Assembly: GCF_002934545.1 (NCBI RefSeq) | Contig: NZ_PTJA01000001.1 | Span: forward strand, 558,001 to 622,000 | Origin: Lacrimispora xylanisolvens | GTDB taxonomy: Bacteria; Bacillota; Clostridia; Lachnospirales; Lachnospiraceae | Reading direction: 5' to 3' | Length of the DNA stretch: 64,000 nt | Shown: positions 8,311-16,776 of the stretch, piece by piece | Layout: every line of letters starts with the position of its first letter | How positions within the stretch are numbered: position 1 is the first letter of the stretch | Made by a program: the position numbers and the translations under genes | The notes under the pieces: model-generated | Told to the model about the DNA's origin: nothing | The model's input: the letters and a program-made list of their open reading frames with translations, nothing else | The model's database searches: none

Positions 8311-9669
8311 ATGGGTAAAAGCATGGATCTTGTCATTAGAAATGGAGTGGTTGTTTTCCCAGATCGTGTGGAAAAGGCTGATATTGGGGTAATTGACGGA
8401 AAAATTGTGGAGATATCACAGGAGATTTCTCAGGATGGAAAAGAAGTAATTGATGCGGCAGGCAAACACATTTTTCCAGCAGCCACCGACGGTCATGTAC
8501 ACTTTGATGATCCGGGAAGAACGGAATGGGAGACCATAAAAAATGGCAGCCAGGCTCTTGCGGCAGGCGGCGGCGGTGTATTTTTTGATATGCCCTTAAA
8601 CAGCTCTCCCTGTACACTGGACAGAGTTAATTTCGAAAAGAAGCTTGCCATTGCAAAAAGAGATTCCGTCTGTGATTTCGGTCTGTGGGGAGGGTTATGT
8701 CCCACAAACCTGGACAAGCTGGAGGAGCTTGCAGAATGCGGAGTTGTGGGCTTTAAAGCATTTTCCTGCTTCAGCGGAATTGATGAGTTCCCTGGAATTG
8801 ATGACTATACCGCTTACAAGGGGATGGAGAAATTAAAGAAACTGAACCTTCCGCTTATGGTTCACTGCGAAAATGACGGTATCACTGGAAAAGTGACCGG
8901 TTTAAAAAATGCGCAGAACAAAACTGGGGTGAAGGATTATTTTGAGGCTCATGCACCTATTACAGAAATCGAAAGCATTTCCAGAATGATTACCTTTGCA
9001 GAAGAAACAGGCTGTAAACTGATTATTGCTCATGTAAGTACGGCAAAGGGCGTGGAACTGGTAACAGAGGCAAGAAAACGGGGTGTGGACATCTCCTGTG
9101 AAACAATTGGTCATTATCTCATTCTCACAGATGAGGATGTGGAAAGACTGGGTACTCTTGGAAAATGTTCTCCTCCGATCCGTGACGCAGCAAACCAGCA
9201 GAAGATGTGGGGGAAATTGTTTAATGGAGAAATTACATTTATTTCATCCGATCATTCTCCCAGCGATCCTAAATTAAAAGAGAAAGAGTTCATGAAAGCA
9301 TGGGGAGGCATCTCTGGCTGTCAGAGTACGCTGCCGGCTGTTTTAACTCATGGTTACCATGATAGAAAGCTGATGCTTACAAAGGTTGCAGCGCTTACTG
9401 CCTCCAATGTTAATGAAGTATTTCATATCGAAGGAAAAGGAAAGATTCAGACCGGTTTTGATGCGGATTTTGCAATTGTTGATCTGGATAAAGAATATGT
9501 GCTGGATGCAGATTCCTTATTCTATTTACATAAAGTAAGTCCCTATGTGGGAATGAAGTTCAAGGGTCAGGTTACACAGACAATTGTGCGGGGAAGAACC
9601 ATTTTTCAGGATGGTAAGATTACGGCGGTTTCAGGCGGAAAACTGATCACTCCTGCCAGAATGTCATAA
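8311..9669 (+). CDS. allB: Allantoinase (first copy)
   Basis: A 452-residue cyclic amidohydrolase that hydrolyses allantoin to allantoate. The binuclear metal site is visible: DGHVHFDDPG (H-x-H, ~60), the carboxylated Lys in GFKAFSCFSG (~150), MVHCEN (~190), IIAHVST (~240) and SSDHSPSD (~315). The length fits AllB. GAGGAGG precedes the ATG. It is followed after 27 bp by an allantoin-type permease. A second allantoinase-like gene at 12175 shares all these motifs, so this one may have a different hydantoin or dihydropyrimidine preference, but the pathway context favours allantoin. Confidence 0.88.
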   Translation: MGKSMDLVIRNGVVVFPDRVEKADIGVIDGKIVEISQEISQDGKEVIDAAGKHIFPAATDGHVHFDDPGRTEWETIKNGSQALAAGGGGVFFDMPLNSSPCTLDRVNFEKKLAIAKRDSVCDFGLWGGLCPTNLDKLEELAECGVVGFKAFSCFSGIDEFPGIDDYTAYKGMEKLKKLNLPLMVHCENDGITGKVTGLKNAQNKTGVKDYFEAHAPITEIESISRMITFAEETGCKLIIAHVSTAKGVELVTEARKRGVDISCETIGHYLILTDEDVERLGTLGKCSPPIRDAANQQKMWGKLFNGEITFISSDHSPSDPKLKEKEFMKAWGGISGCQSTLPAVLTHGYHDRKLMLTKVAALTASNVNEVFHIEGKGKIQTGFDADFAIVDLDKEYVLDADSLFYLHKVSPYVGMKFKGQVTQTIVRGRTIFQDGKITAVSGGKLITPARMS

Positions 9670-9696
9670 GTCACAAACATATATAAGGAGAAAATC

Positions 9697-11037
9697 ATGG
9701 GAGAAAGTGTGATGACAGAAGAAAAGGCATTGGAAGGTGTAATAAAACAGGATGGGATGGAGCCGGTTCCTGTTAGTAAGAGAACAATGGGGGCATTTTC
9801 CTACTGGCTGGTCTGGCTTGGGGGCTGTGTCTCTACCGCAAACTTAACACTTGGGTCAGATCTGGTTTCTGGTGGACTGAACCTTGTTCAGGCAATTATT
9901 GCAATTACATTGGGATCAGCGCTTTGCGTTATATGCATGGTCTTAAACGATAAACTATGTTACACAACCGGAATTCCATATGTGGTGCAGCTAAGAGGTG
10001 CTTTTGGCTTTAAAGGTACTGTTATCCCAGCTCTGTGCAGAGGTATTCCAGCCGTTATATGGTATGGCTTTCAAAGCTGGATCGGCGCTTCGGGCCTGAA
10101 TGAAATCAGTAAAATTGTCATTGGCTTTGACAGCATTGTATTATGGTTTATTCTGTTTCAGGCAATGCAGATCGGACTTTCTGCACTGGGCTTTCAGGGA
10201 ATTAAGGTAATTAACAACATTGGCGGGGCTGTTGTTATTATTGCTCTGGTTTATATGCTGGTCACAATTCTTGGTATGCATGGCGATGTAGTGACAGAAG
10301 TAGTTAATAAGAAGGGATCCTGGGGACTTCCATTTTTTGGAGCTGTAACCACCTTTATTGGAGTTAACTGCGCTCTTCTGGTTAATATCGGCGATTCAGT
10401 AAGGCAGCTAAAGCCTGGCTGCGGCCCTGTGAAACGAGGCTCTGCTTATGCGTTTGCGATGATTCCCGCTGTAGTATTTATGGGCGTTATCGGTCTTCTT
10501 GTTACAAGTGTAACCGGGATTGCCAACCCCATCGTAGGCTTTGCATATATCATGCCCAATAAGGCAATCGTTGTAATTACATTATTCTGTATCGTTTGTG
10601 GTACATTGACCACCAATATGCTCAATAACGCACTTCCCCCCATCTATGTACTGGTAGATCTTTTAAAAGTATCAGTTAAAAAGAGTGCGATTATTGTGGG
10701 ACTGCTTGCATATGCTACATTTCCATGGGAGCTTGTAAAGGAATCATCAGCAGCCGGGCTCAACCTGTTTGTATTGATTTCCTCTTCTGTACTGGGACCG
10801 GTTTTTGCTATTCTGGTGGTGGATTATTATATCATTAAAAAACAGAAAATTGATCTGAGTGATTATTACAATCCGGACGGAGCATTTAAGGGAATCAACC
10901 TTGCTGCAATCGGGGGTTTAATTGCAGGTATGGCTGCAGCCCTTACCTTTATTAAAATATCATGGCTGGCAAGTATTCTGCCTGCAGGGATCGTTTATTA
11001 TGTGTTGATAAAGTATTTTGAAAAAAAGAAAAAATAA
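9697..11037 (+). CDS. NCS1-family permease, probable allantoin transporter
   Basis: A 446-residue, 12-helix transporter of the nucleobase:cation symporter-1 family (cytosine permease / PucI / YbbW type). The segment after the first helices, TANLTLGSDLVSGGLNL, and the helix-3 region RGIPAVIWYGFQSWIGASG are family hallmarks of the substrate site. AAGGAGAAA precedes the ATG. Sitting between two allantoinase genes, it most likely imports allantoin; uracil, cytosine or hydantoin are the alternatives in this family. It forms an operon with the upstream allantoinase and is closed by a terminator. Confidence 0.85.
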   Translation: MGESVMTEEKALEGVIKQDGMEPVPVSKRTMGAFSYWLVWLGGCVSTANLTLGSDLVSGGLNLVQAIIAITLGSALCVICMVLNDKLCYTTGIPYVVQLRGAFGFKGTVIPALCRGIPAVIWYGFQSWIGASGLNEISKIVIGFDSIVLWFILFQAMQIGLSALGFQGIKVINNIGGAVVIIALVYMLVTILGMHGDVVTEVVNKKGSWGLPFFGAVTTFIGVNCALLVNIGDSVRQLKPGCGPVKRGSAYAFAMIPAVVFMGVIGLLVTSVTGIANPIVGFAYIMPNKAIVVITLFCIVCGTLTTNMLNNALPPIYVLVDLLKVSVKKSAIIVGLLAYATFPWELVKESSAAGLNLFVLISSSVLGPVFAILVVDYYIIKKQKIDLSDYYNPDGAFKGINLAAIGGLIAGMAAALTFIKISWLASILPAGIVYYVLIKYFEKKKK

Positions 11038-11045
11038 AGAAAAGG

Positions 11046-11090
11046 AAAGAGGTCTGCATGGCATAAGTTGTCTTGCAGGCTTCTTTTTTT
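11046..11090 (+). terminator. Rho-independent terminator after the permease
   Basis: An imperfect 10-bp stem (GAGGTCTGCA at about 11049-11058 pairing with TGCAGGCTTC at 11074-11083) is followed by a T run at 11084-11090. It separates the first allantoinase-permease operon from the convergent AllH gene. Confidence 0.7.
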
Positions 11091-11099
11091 AGTGTCTTC

Positions 11100-11969
11100 C
11101 TAATTAAAAATCAGAGTATAAACGTAATAAATTCCACAGAGAGAATCAAAGCCGGAGGAATGCCCCACAGCTTCAAACGAGGCATGGATATCTTCGACAG
11201 ATGCTGGAAAAACAAGATCCTTAATTGGTTTGCTAAAATGTGACGAAAGAGCACATCGAAGGAAGGTACGGCTGATATCGTTTGTATTGTTGAGAGACGT
11301 ACTGATCCTGTTCTTAAGAATGGAAGTAAACGTTTGATCTGAGTTACCCGTTAGTATCAGCCCCGCCAGTACACCACACAAAAAGTCATCTCCGCTTGGG
11401 GTAAGACCCACTCCAAGACCGATCAGAGAAATCAGTTCTTCTGTGGCTTTTTCATAATCCGCTGTCTGCATATAGGTACTGCAGGCTGTAAGATGGTTCT
11501 TTGCCGCTGCAGTTACAAGCTCCGCCCCCAGATTATTTTCCTGCTCCTTCATACAGGAGGGAGCAAATATGGCGGAAAAACCTCCTGCGGCAGTATGATC
11601 CAGTACTGACTTTAACGTATCACGCAAAAGCTTTGGAGATTTACTGATTAGTTTGGATTCAAACAGGTCTGCTTCTAAAAAATAGAAGTTAATAACAGAA
11701 ACAGAGCCGTATATTGTAAGGATACCCGGACTCACCTTCACCTTTAATCCCGGAGAAACAGGAAGTGTTTCCATGGATGCTGCGTCTAATTCTGTAATGA
11801 GACTGACAGGTGATACTGGAGACAAATCTGCCTGTAAAGCCAGTAAAAAATCTCCCAATTGTATGTTAATGGTTTTTCTGTATACAGAGTGTACCAGGCC
11901 TTCTGACACAGAATTTAAAATCTCCAGAGCATAAGAACCAATGGTTGTAATATTAAAATGCATGATCAC
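11100..11969 (-). CDS. allH: DUF2877 protein, probable oxamate carbamoyltransferase subunit AllH (YlbF family)
   Basis: A 289-residue protein of the DUF2877 family, recognised by the signature LGVGLTPSGDDFLCGVLAG (about residues 185-205). In Escherichia coli the DUF2877 protein YlbF (AllH) acts with FdrA (AllF) and YlbE (AllG) as oxamate carbamoyltransferase in anaerobic allantoin breakdown. It turns oxalurate and phosphate into oxamate and carbamoyl phosphate. Here AllF-AllG are fused and encoded 5 kb away, while this gene lies alone on the opposite strand between two allantoinase genes. The start is GTG at 11969, with AAAGGAG 7 bases before it; the ATG two codons later is too far from that site. 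Confidence 0.8.
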   Translation of the reverse strand: MIMHFNITTIGSYALEILNSVSEGLVHSVYRKTINIQLGDFLLALQADLSPVSPVSLITELDAASMETLPVSPGLKVKVSPGILTIYGSVSVINFYFLEADLFESKLISKSPKLLRDTLKSVLDHTAAGGFSAIFAPSCMKEQENNLGAELVTAAAKNHLTACSTYMQTADYEKATEELISLIGLGVGLTPSGDDFLCGVLAGLILTGNSDQTFTSILKNRISTSLNNTNDISRTFLRCALSSHFSKPIKDLVFPASVEDIHASFEAVGHSSGFDSLCGIYYVYTLIFN

Positions 11970-12174
11970 TTGTTATCTCCTTTCGATGATAGTATAAATT
12001 CTAGCAAAAAGCTTAAAAAAACACAAATAAAATAAAATAAATTACACATCTTGGACAAAAAACCTAACGAAATTTTACCTCATTTTGCATTGTTTTCCCA
12101 GACATTATTTAATAAAATAATGAAATGTTTCATCAGTCAGTTATCATTCATCAACCAGAAACGGAGGAGAAGGT

Positions 12175-13545
12175 ATGTATGATTTATTAGTAAAAAATGG
12201 GAAGATTGTAACAGCAGATTGTGTGTTTTCGGGAAACATTGCGGTAAAAGAGGGTAAAATTGCAGCGGTGCTACTTGCAGGAGAAGAGCCGGAAGCAAAA
12301 AAGGTAATTGATGCAAAAGAAAATTATGTTTTTCCAGGTGCAATTGATACCCATGCACATTTAAATGACCCCGGTTATGAATGGCGTGAGGATTATGAGC
12401 ACGGAACTGCTGCAGCTGCGGTAGGCGGATATACAACCATTATTGATATGCCGCTGCAAAACGAGCCAGCCATGACGAACGCTACAATTTTTGATAAGAA
12501 GTTTGAAAAGGTATCTCCCAATGCATATGTGGATTATTGCTTCTGGGGTGGTTTGATTCCTGATAATTTCCAGGATTTAAAGGGGATGGATGAAAAGGGC
12601 TGCGTAGCGTTTAAATCCTTTATCGGCCCTGTCTCACCTGATTACAGCTCCTTAAATTATGGACAAGTATATGAGGCAATGCAGATCATCCATGAGTTTG
12701 ACGGACGTGCCGGTTTCCACTGCGAAGATTTTGCCGCAATTAAGTGGCAGGAACAGAGAATGAAAAAAGAGGGCAGACTGGACTGGAAAGGATTTTTAGA
12801 ATCAAGACCGGTTGTTGCAGAAATGGTAGCCACGGTTGATGTCATTGAGCTTGCAAAAGCCACCGGCTGCAAAGCACACATTTGCCACGTAAGCAGTCCT
12901 GATGTTGCTCAGAAGATTAAAGAGGCGCAGCAGGAAGGTTACGATATTACAGCAGAAACCTGTTCTCATTATTTAAGCATGACGGATGAAGATGTGATCA
13001 AGAACGGACCGTTGTTTAAATGCGCCCCGCCTCTGCGTTCCCAGGAAGAAGTGGACAGGCTGTGGACCTATGTGGAGGATGGCACATTCAGCGGTATTGC
13101 AAGTGATCATTCCCCATGTTCCTATGATGAAAAATTCAAGGAAATTCTGGGTAATAAAATCGAAACTCCATTTGATGTATGGGGAGGAATCAGTGGAATT
13201 CAGAGCGGATTTCAGGTAAGCTTCCATGAAGGATGCGTAAAACGGGGAATCTCACCATCGGTTCTTGCAAATGCAATGGCAAAGAAACCCGCAGAGGCAT
13301 TTGGAATCTACGGAAAAAAAGGAGACATCAGAACCGGATTCGACGCGGATTTCATTATTGTAGATGCAGATAAGGAATGGGAGATAACAGAAGATTCCCT
13401 TCTCTACGTAAACAAGATTTCTGCTTTCGTTGGAATGAAGGGAAAAGGATTGCCGGTCTGCACCATTGTCCGCGGTGAGGTAGTGGCAGAAGACGGAAAA
13501 GTTGTAGGTGAAAAAGGATTCGGAAACCTGGTTAAAAAGCTGTAA
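12175..13545 (+). CDS. allB: Allantoinase (second copy)
   Basis: A 456-residue amidohydrolase with the full metal-site set: DTHAHLNDPG (~60), Lys in AFKSFIG (~145), GFHCED (~185), ICHVSS (~240) and ASDHSPCS (~315). It resembles the gene at 8311 in layout but differs at many positions, so the two are diverged paralogues and not a recent duplication. It has a strong GGAGGAGAAGG ribosome site and about 205 bp of upstream DNA shared with the divergent AllH gene, so the two may be controlled together. Either copy may be the main allantoinase. Confidence 0.88.
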   Translation: MYDLLVKNGKIVTADCVFSGNIAVKEGKIAAVLLAGEEPEAKKVIDAKENYVFPGAIDTHAHLNDPGYEWREDYEHGTAAAAVGGYTTIIDMPLQNEPAMTNATIFDKKFEKVSPNAYVDYCFWGGLIPDNFQDLKGMDEKGCVAFKSFIGPVSPDYSSLNYGQVYEAMQIIHEFDGRAGFHCEDFAAIKWQEQRMKKEGRLDWKGFLESRPVVAEMVATVDVIELAKATGCKAHICHVSSPDVAQKIKEAQQEGYDITAETCSHYLSMTDEDVIKNGPLFKCAPPLRSQEEVDRLWTYVEDGTFSGIASDHSPCSYDEKFKEILGNKIETPFDVWGGISGIQSGFQVSFHEGCVKRGISPSVLANAMAKKPAEAFGIYGKKGDIRTGFDADFIIVDADKEWEITEDSLLYVNKISAFVGMKGKGLPVCTIVRGEVVAEDGKVVGEKGFGNLVKKL

Positions 13546-13547
13546 TA

Positions 13548-13569
13548 TGCGGATTCATAAGAATCCGCA
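13548..13569. terminator. Short perfect hairpin between convergent genes
   Basis: TGCGGATTC (13548-13556) and GAATCCGCA (13561-13569) form a perfect 9-bp stem with a 4-base loop, between the ends of the second allantoinase gene and the reverse-strand esterase gene. It has no long T run, so it may act weakly in both directions. Confidence 0.5.
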
Positions 13570-13582
13570 ATCAAGTTTATGG

Positions 13583-14443
13583 TTATAAGAAGCGGTCCGT
13601 GTGGTTATTTAAAAATTCAACAGTTGCATTTAAAAGTTGAGTAGCCGCAGGGTCCGCTTCATTTCTGTCAAAATCATGTACAGAACCTGGGACAACAAAC
13701 TGTTTTGCCTGATACATACTGCAAAGGTTAAGAAATTCTGAATATGGAACGTCTGTATCATTCATGCTGTGAGCACAAAATAAAGGAGCGGGAAGTTTTT
13801 CACAGGTTCGAAGTGAATAATCCAGAAAGAAGTATTTATCCCTGCCTTCATAGAACAGTGATTTCCATGATCCTGTCTGTCTGGCGTAAACATAGATACT
13901 GTAATGGGAATCTAGATTCCCCTCAGTATGAACCTGATCAGAAACTGCATTAAGGCAGGAACTGTTAACGGGTGGAAGAGAACAATAGTAACTGTTTGGA
14001 GTATCAAACCAGCTGTCGCACAGGAAACCATAACCGTAATAAGACAGGATTCCCTTTGGAGGAAGTAAAAGACGCTGGTCTTTTGAAGCCAGCAGGCATA
14101 GGTATGCCCCTGCAGAACGGCCCCATAGAAAGTAGGGAAGTTCCTGGGAAACATAAAGTGACCGGTTCAAAAGATAGTGATTGATGGAATCTATTACAGA
14201 TTTCAGTATTATATCAATTTTGGCGGCGGGAGCAAGGGGATAGTCATAGGAAATAATAAGATATCCGGCATTGGTAAGGCTGTTCACATGCAGCTGGGGC
14301 AGATCCAGACGTGAGCCGTACAAAAGTCCGCCGCCATGAAAATATAAGATGCAGGCCTTAGGTACAACAGCCATATTATGATATATCGTAACATTAACCG
14401 GATAAGATAATTCGTTGAGCGTCATTTCAATTTGTTTTGTCAT
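13583..14443 (-). CDS. Alpha/beta hydrolase (HSL-type esterase/amidase)
   Basis: A 286-residue alpha/beta-hydrolase. The oxyanion motif HGGG is in YFHGGGLLYG (~35), the nucleophile elbow in WGRSAGAYL (~110), the acid in MNDTDVPYS and the His in VPGSVHDFD near the C-terminus. No signal peptide is seen, so it should be cytoplasmic. The start at 14443 follows AGAAAGGA, while a longer frame to 14494 lacks a ribosome site. It sits inside the allantoin locus on the opposite strand, yet no known allantoin step needs such an enzyme. The substrate is unknown; an ester, or a carbamoyl or amide side product, would be guesses. Confidence 0.75.
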   Translation of the reverse strand: MTKQIEMTLNELSYPVNVTIYHNMAVVPKACILYFHGGGLLYGSRLDLPQLHVNSLTNAGYLIISYDYPLAPAAKIDIILKSVIDSINHYLLNRSLYVSQELPYFLWGRSAGAYLCLLASKDQRLLLPPKGILSYYGYGFLCDSWFDTPNSYYCSLPPVNSSCLNAVSDQVHTEGNLDSHYSIYVYARQTGSWKSLFYEGRDKYFFLDYSLRTCEKLPAPLFCAHSMNDTDVPYSEFLNLCSMYQAKQFVVPGSVHDFDRNEADPAATQLLNATVEFLNNHTDRFL

Positions 14444-14525
14444 TGTGGTAATTCCTTTCTGCTTTCGATAAAAAACACATGAATGTAAGATCATTATAAC
14501 TGTTAAAAAATAAACAAGCAGGGCA

Positions 14526-14557
14526 AAAGTGGATAAAACGGGAACGGTATTTTATCT
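14526..14557. promoter_or_regulatory. Inverted-repeat element upstream of allE (candidate operator)
   Basis: AAAGTGGATAAAA (14526-14538) and TTTATCT (14551-14557) contain the inverted halves GATAAA and TTTATC, 13 bases apart. The same sequence with identical spacing occurs upstream of allD at 15565-15596. The intervening bases differ, which argues for a binding site rather than simple duplication. Confidence 0.5.
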
Positions 14558-14657
14558 CATAATATAATTGAAATACTTTATAATACCTGCCATAATAAAC
14601 AGGTATAAATTGGTTGACTGAATGAATATGACCTAATGGAAAGTGAGGAGCTTTATT

Positions 14658-15446
14658 ATGAGTTATTTAAACGGGCAGACAGGATACCGTGATGACTTAT
14701 TAGCCACCAGATCCGTCGTTAAAAAAGAAAATTATGTTTTAATTGAGCCGGATGGAATTGTGAAAAATGCGATTCCAGGATATGAGAAGTGTGATGTCAC
14801 GATTCTTGGCTCTCCTCAGATGGGAGCTTCCTTTGCGGATTACTTAGTGACAGTTCACGAAGGCGGAAAGAATTCTGCATTCGGCGGGGAAGGACTGGAA
14901 TCATTCATTTATGTAATGGAAGGTTCCATTAAGGTTAAAAATGCGGACAAAGAAGAGACTCTGACAGAGGGTGGTTATATTTATTCCCCTGCCAGCAACA
15001 CCATTTCTTTTGAAAATGCGGGAAAAGAGGATGCAAAGCTCTTTGCTTATAAACGCAGATATGACGAGCTGGCTGGATACAGCGCCTACACGGTAGTGGG
15101 AAATGCAAATGATCTTCCATGGATTCCATATGAAGGTATGGAGAACTGCTATATCCGTGATTTCCTGCCTGCAGCAGAGAATTTTGGATTCGATATGAAT
15201 ATGCATATTCTGAAATTCCATTTAGGTGCATCCCACGGCTACATAGAGACTCATATCCAGGAGCATGGCATGTATTTCCTTACAGGAAGCGCGATGTACA
15301 GACTGGATAATGACTGGGTTCCGGTGAAAAAGGGTGATTATGTATTTATGGATGCTTATTGCCCGCAGGCCTGCTACGCAGTAGGACGGGAAGAAGATTT
15401 AACTTATATCTATTCCAAGGACTGCAACAGGGATGTAAAGCTGTAA
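14658..15446 (+). CDS. allE: (S)-ureidoglycine aminohydrolase
   Basis: A 262-residue bicupin, the usual AllE length (about 260). It converts (S)-ureidoglycine, the AllC product, to (S)-ureidoglycolate and ammonia, fixing the stereochemistry. The metal- and substrate-binding cupin motifs are in the C-terminal half: HLGASHGYIETHIQEHGMYF (His, His, Glu, His) and a closing Gly-Asp-Tyr strand (VKKGDYVFMDAY). The ATG at 14658 is preceded by GTGAGGAG. The reading frame also allows a GTG at 14643, but that codon belongs to the ribosome site. It is a single-gene unit between an inverted-repeat element and a terminator. Confidence 0.9.
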   Translation: MSYLNGQTGYRDDLLATRSVVKKENYVLIEPDGIVKNAIPGYEKCDVTILGSPQMGASFADYLVTVHEGGKNSAFGGEGLESFIYVMEGSIKVKNADKEETLTEGGYIYSPASNTISFENAGKEDAKLFAYKRRYDELAGYSAYTVVGNANDLPWIPYEGMENCYIRDFLPAAENFGFDMNMHILKFHLGASHGYIETHIQEHGMYFLTGSAMYRLDNDWVPVKKGDYVFMDAYCPQACYAVGREEDLTYIYSKDCNRDVKL

Positions 15447-15486
15447 TCATTGTTTTGATGTTCTTCCTAAGAATTTTTATAGATAC

Positions 15487-15538
15487 AAAAAAACTGGTTT
15501 TCCGGTGTCTGATTCATACCGGAAAGCCAGTTTTTTTA
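15487..15538 (+). terminator. Rho-independent terminator after allE
   Basis: AAAACTGGTTTTCCGG and CCGGAAAGCCAGTTTT form a long stem with a 13-base loop, followed by seven T. It ends the allE transcript before the allD operon. A poly-A run ahead of the stem could give some function in reverse. Confidence 0.8.
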
Positions 15539-15564
15539 TTTACTGATTTTCCTAAAATACCACG

Positions 15565-15596
15565 AAAGTGGATAAAAATCAAACCTACATTTATCT
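15565..15596. promoter_or_regulatory. Inverted-repeat element upstream of the allD operon (candidate operator)
   Basis: AAAGTGGATAAAA at 15565-15577 and TTTATCT at 15590-15596 repeat the element found before allE, with the same 25-base offset between the two blocks. It lies about 115 bp ahead of the allD start. It is a candidate site for the PucR-type regulator encoded at 24016 or another allantoin-responsive factor. Confidence 0.5.
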
Positions 15597-15709
15597 AGTT
15601 ATTTGATTGAAACGGGGTAGAAAAATAGCCATAATAGATAAAGAAATTCTGGTTGGCAGCAATTTGCTGAACAAAAATAACCATAAATCAGGAAGGCGAG
15701 GAAGGATAA

Positions 15710-16762
15710 ATGAAACTTGTAAGAGCTGAATTAAAAGACTTAATGAAGAAAAAATTAATGAGAGCCGGTTTGAAAGAAGATCATGCTGATATCACAGCGG
15801 AGATTCTTACCTGGTCAGATGAAAGAGGATATCACTCCCATGGAGCAGTAAGAGTGGAGTATTACTGCGAAAGAATTTCAAAGGGAGGCATTACCGTAGA
15901 TCCTCATTTTGAATTTAAAGAGACTGGTCCCTGTTCTGCAATCTTTGAAGGTGACAACGGCTGCGGATATGTAGCTGCTACGAAAGCAATGGAACAGGCA
16001 ATTGAGATGGCAAAGAAAAACGGCATCGCAGTGGTTGGTGTCCGCAACATATCCCACAGCGGCGCTCTTGGTTATTATACAGAAATGGCAGCAGACCAGA
16101 ACCTGGTTGCAATCTCCTTCTGCCAGTCAGATCCAATGGCAGTACCAACTGGCGGTACTGAACCGTATTACGGAACAAATCCTATTTCCTTTGCAGCTCC
16201 TACCGCAGATGAGAGAAAAGTGGTATTTGACATGGCAACAACCGTACAGGCGTGGGGAAAAATCCTGGACAAACGATCCAGAGGAGAATCCATTCCGGAT
16301 ACATGGGCGGTAGATGAAAAAGGAAATCCCGTTACAGATCCAAACAAAGTAAATGCACTGGTTCCCATTGCCGGTGCAAAGGGATATGGTCTTATGATGA
16401 TGGTTGATATCTTTTCCGGTATTCTTTTAGGCGTACCGTTTGGCAAACATGTAAGCTCCATGTACCATGACTGCTCAAAGGGCAGAGAACTGGGTCATAT
16501 GCATATCGTTATGGATCCAAAGCGTTTTACAAACATCGAAGAGTTTATGAAAAACATGTCCATTACCTGTGATGAATTAAATGCAATCCCACCAGCAGAC
16601 GGATATGACAAAGTTTATTATCCAGGCGAAAGAGCCGTTATGAGAAGAGATAAATACCATAACAATGGCGGAATTGAAATTGTAGATGCAATCTATGAGT
16701 ACTTAAAAAGTGATGCCATTCATTTTAACCGATATGACCACAAGAACAGATTTGCAGAATAA
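15710..16762 (+). CDS. allD: Ureidoglycolate dehydrogenase
   Basis: A 350-residue member of the malate/lactate dehydrogenase-2 (Ldh2) family, the same length as AllD. It oxidises (S)-ureidoglycolate to oxalurate with NAD(P)+. Family marks are the N-terminal catalytic region DERGYHSHGAVRVEYY (~45-60), VRNISHSGALGYY (~110) and the glycine-rich ATTVQAWGKI stretch. Sequence alone cannot separate AllD from malate or other Ldh2 enzymes, but it lies between AllE and the FdrA-YlbE fusion. It is the first gene of the tight operon allD, allFG, allK, permease, small protein, allC, with gaps of 14-31 bp. Confidence 0.88.
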   Translation: MKLVRAELKDLMKKKLMRAGLKEDHADITAEILTWSDERGYHSHGAVRVEYYCERISKGGITVDPHFEFKETGPCSAIFEGDNGCGYVAATKAMEQAIEMAKKNGIAVVGVRNISHSGALGYYTEMAADQNLVAISFCQSDPMAVPTGGTEPYYGTNPISFAAPTADERKVVFDMATTVQAWGKILDKRSRGESIPDTWAVDEKGNPVTDPNKVNALVPIAGAKGYGLMMMVDIFSGILLGVPFGKHVSSMYHDCSKGRELGHMHIVMDPKRFTNIEEFMKNMSITCDELNAIPPADGYDKVYYPGERAVMRRDKYHNNGGIEIVDAIYEYLKSDAIHFNRYDHKNRFAE

Positions 16763-16776
16763 GGAGAAATATTATT

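Noticed and set aside
15359-15598. 79-residue open frame after allE
   Set aside because: It starts inside allE in another frame and its second half runs through the terminator hairpin at 15487-15538.
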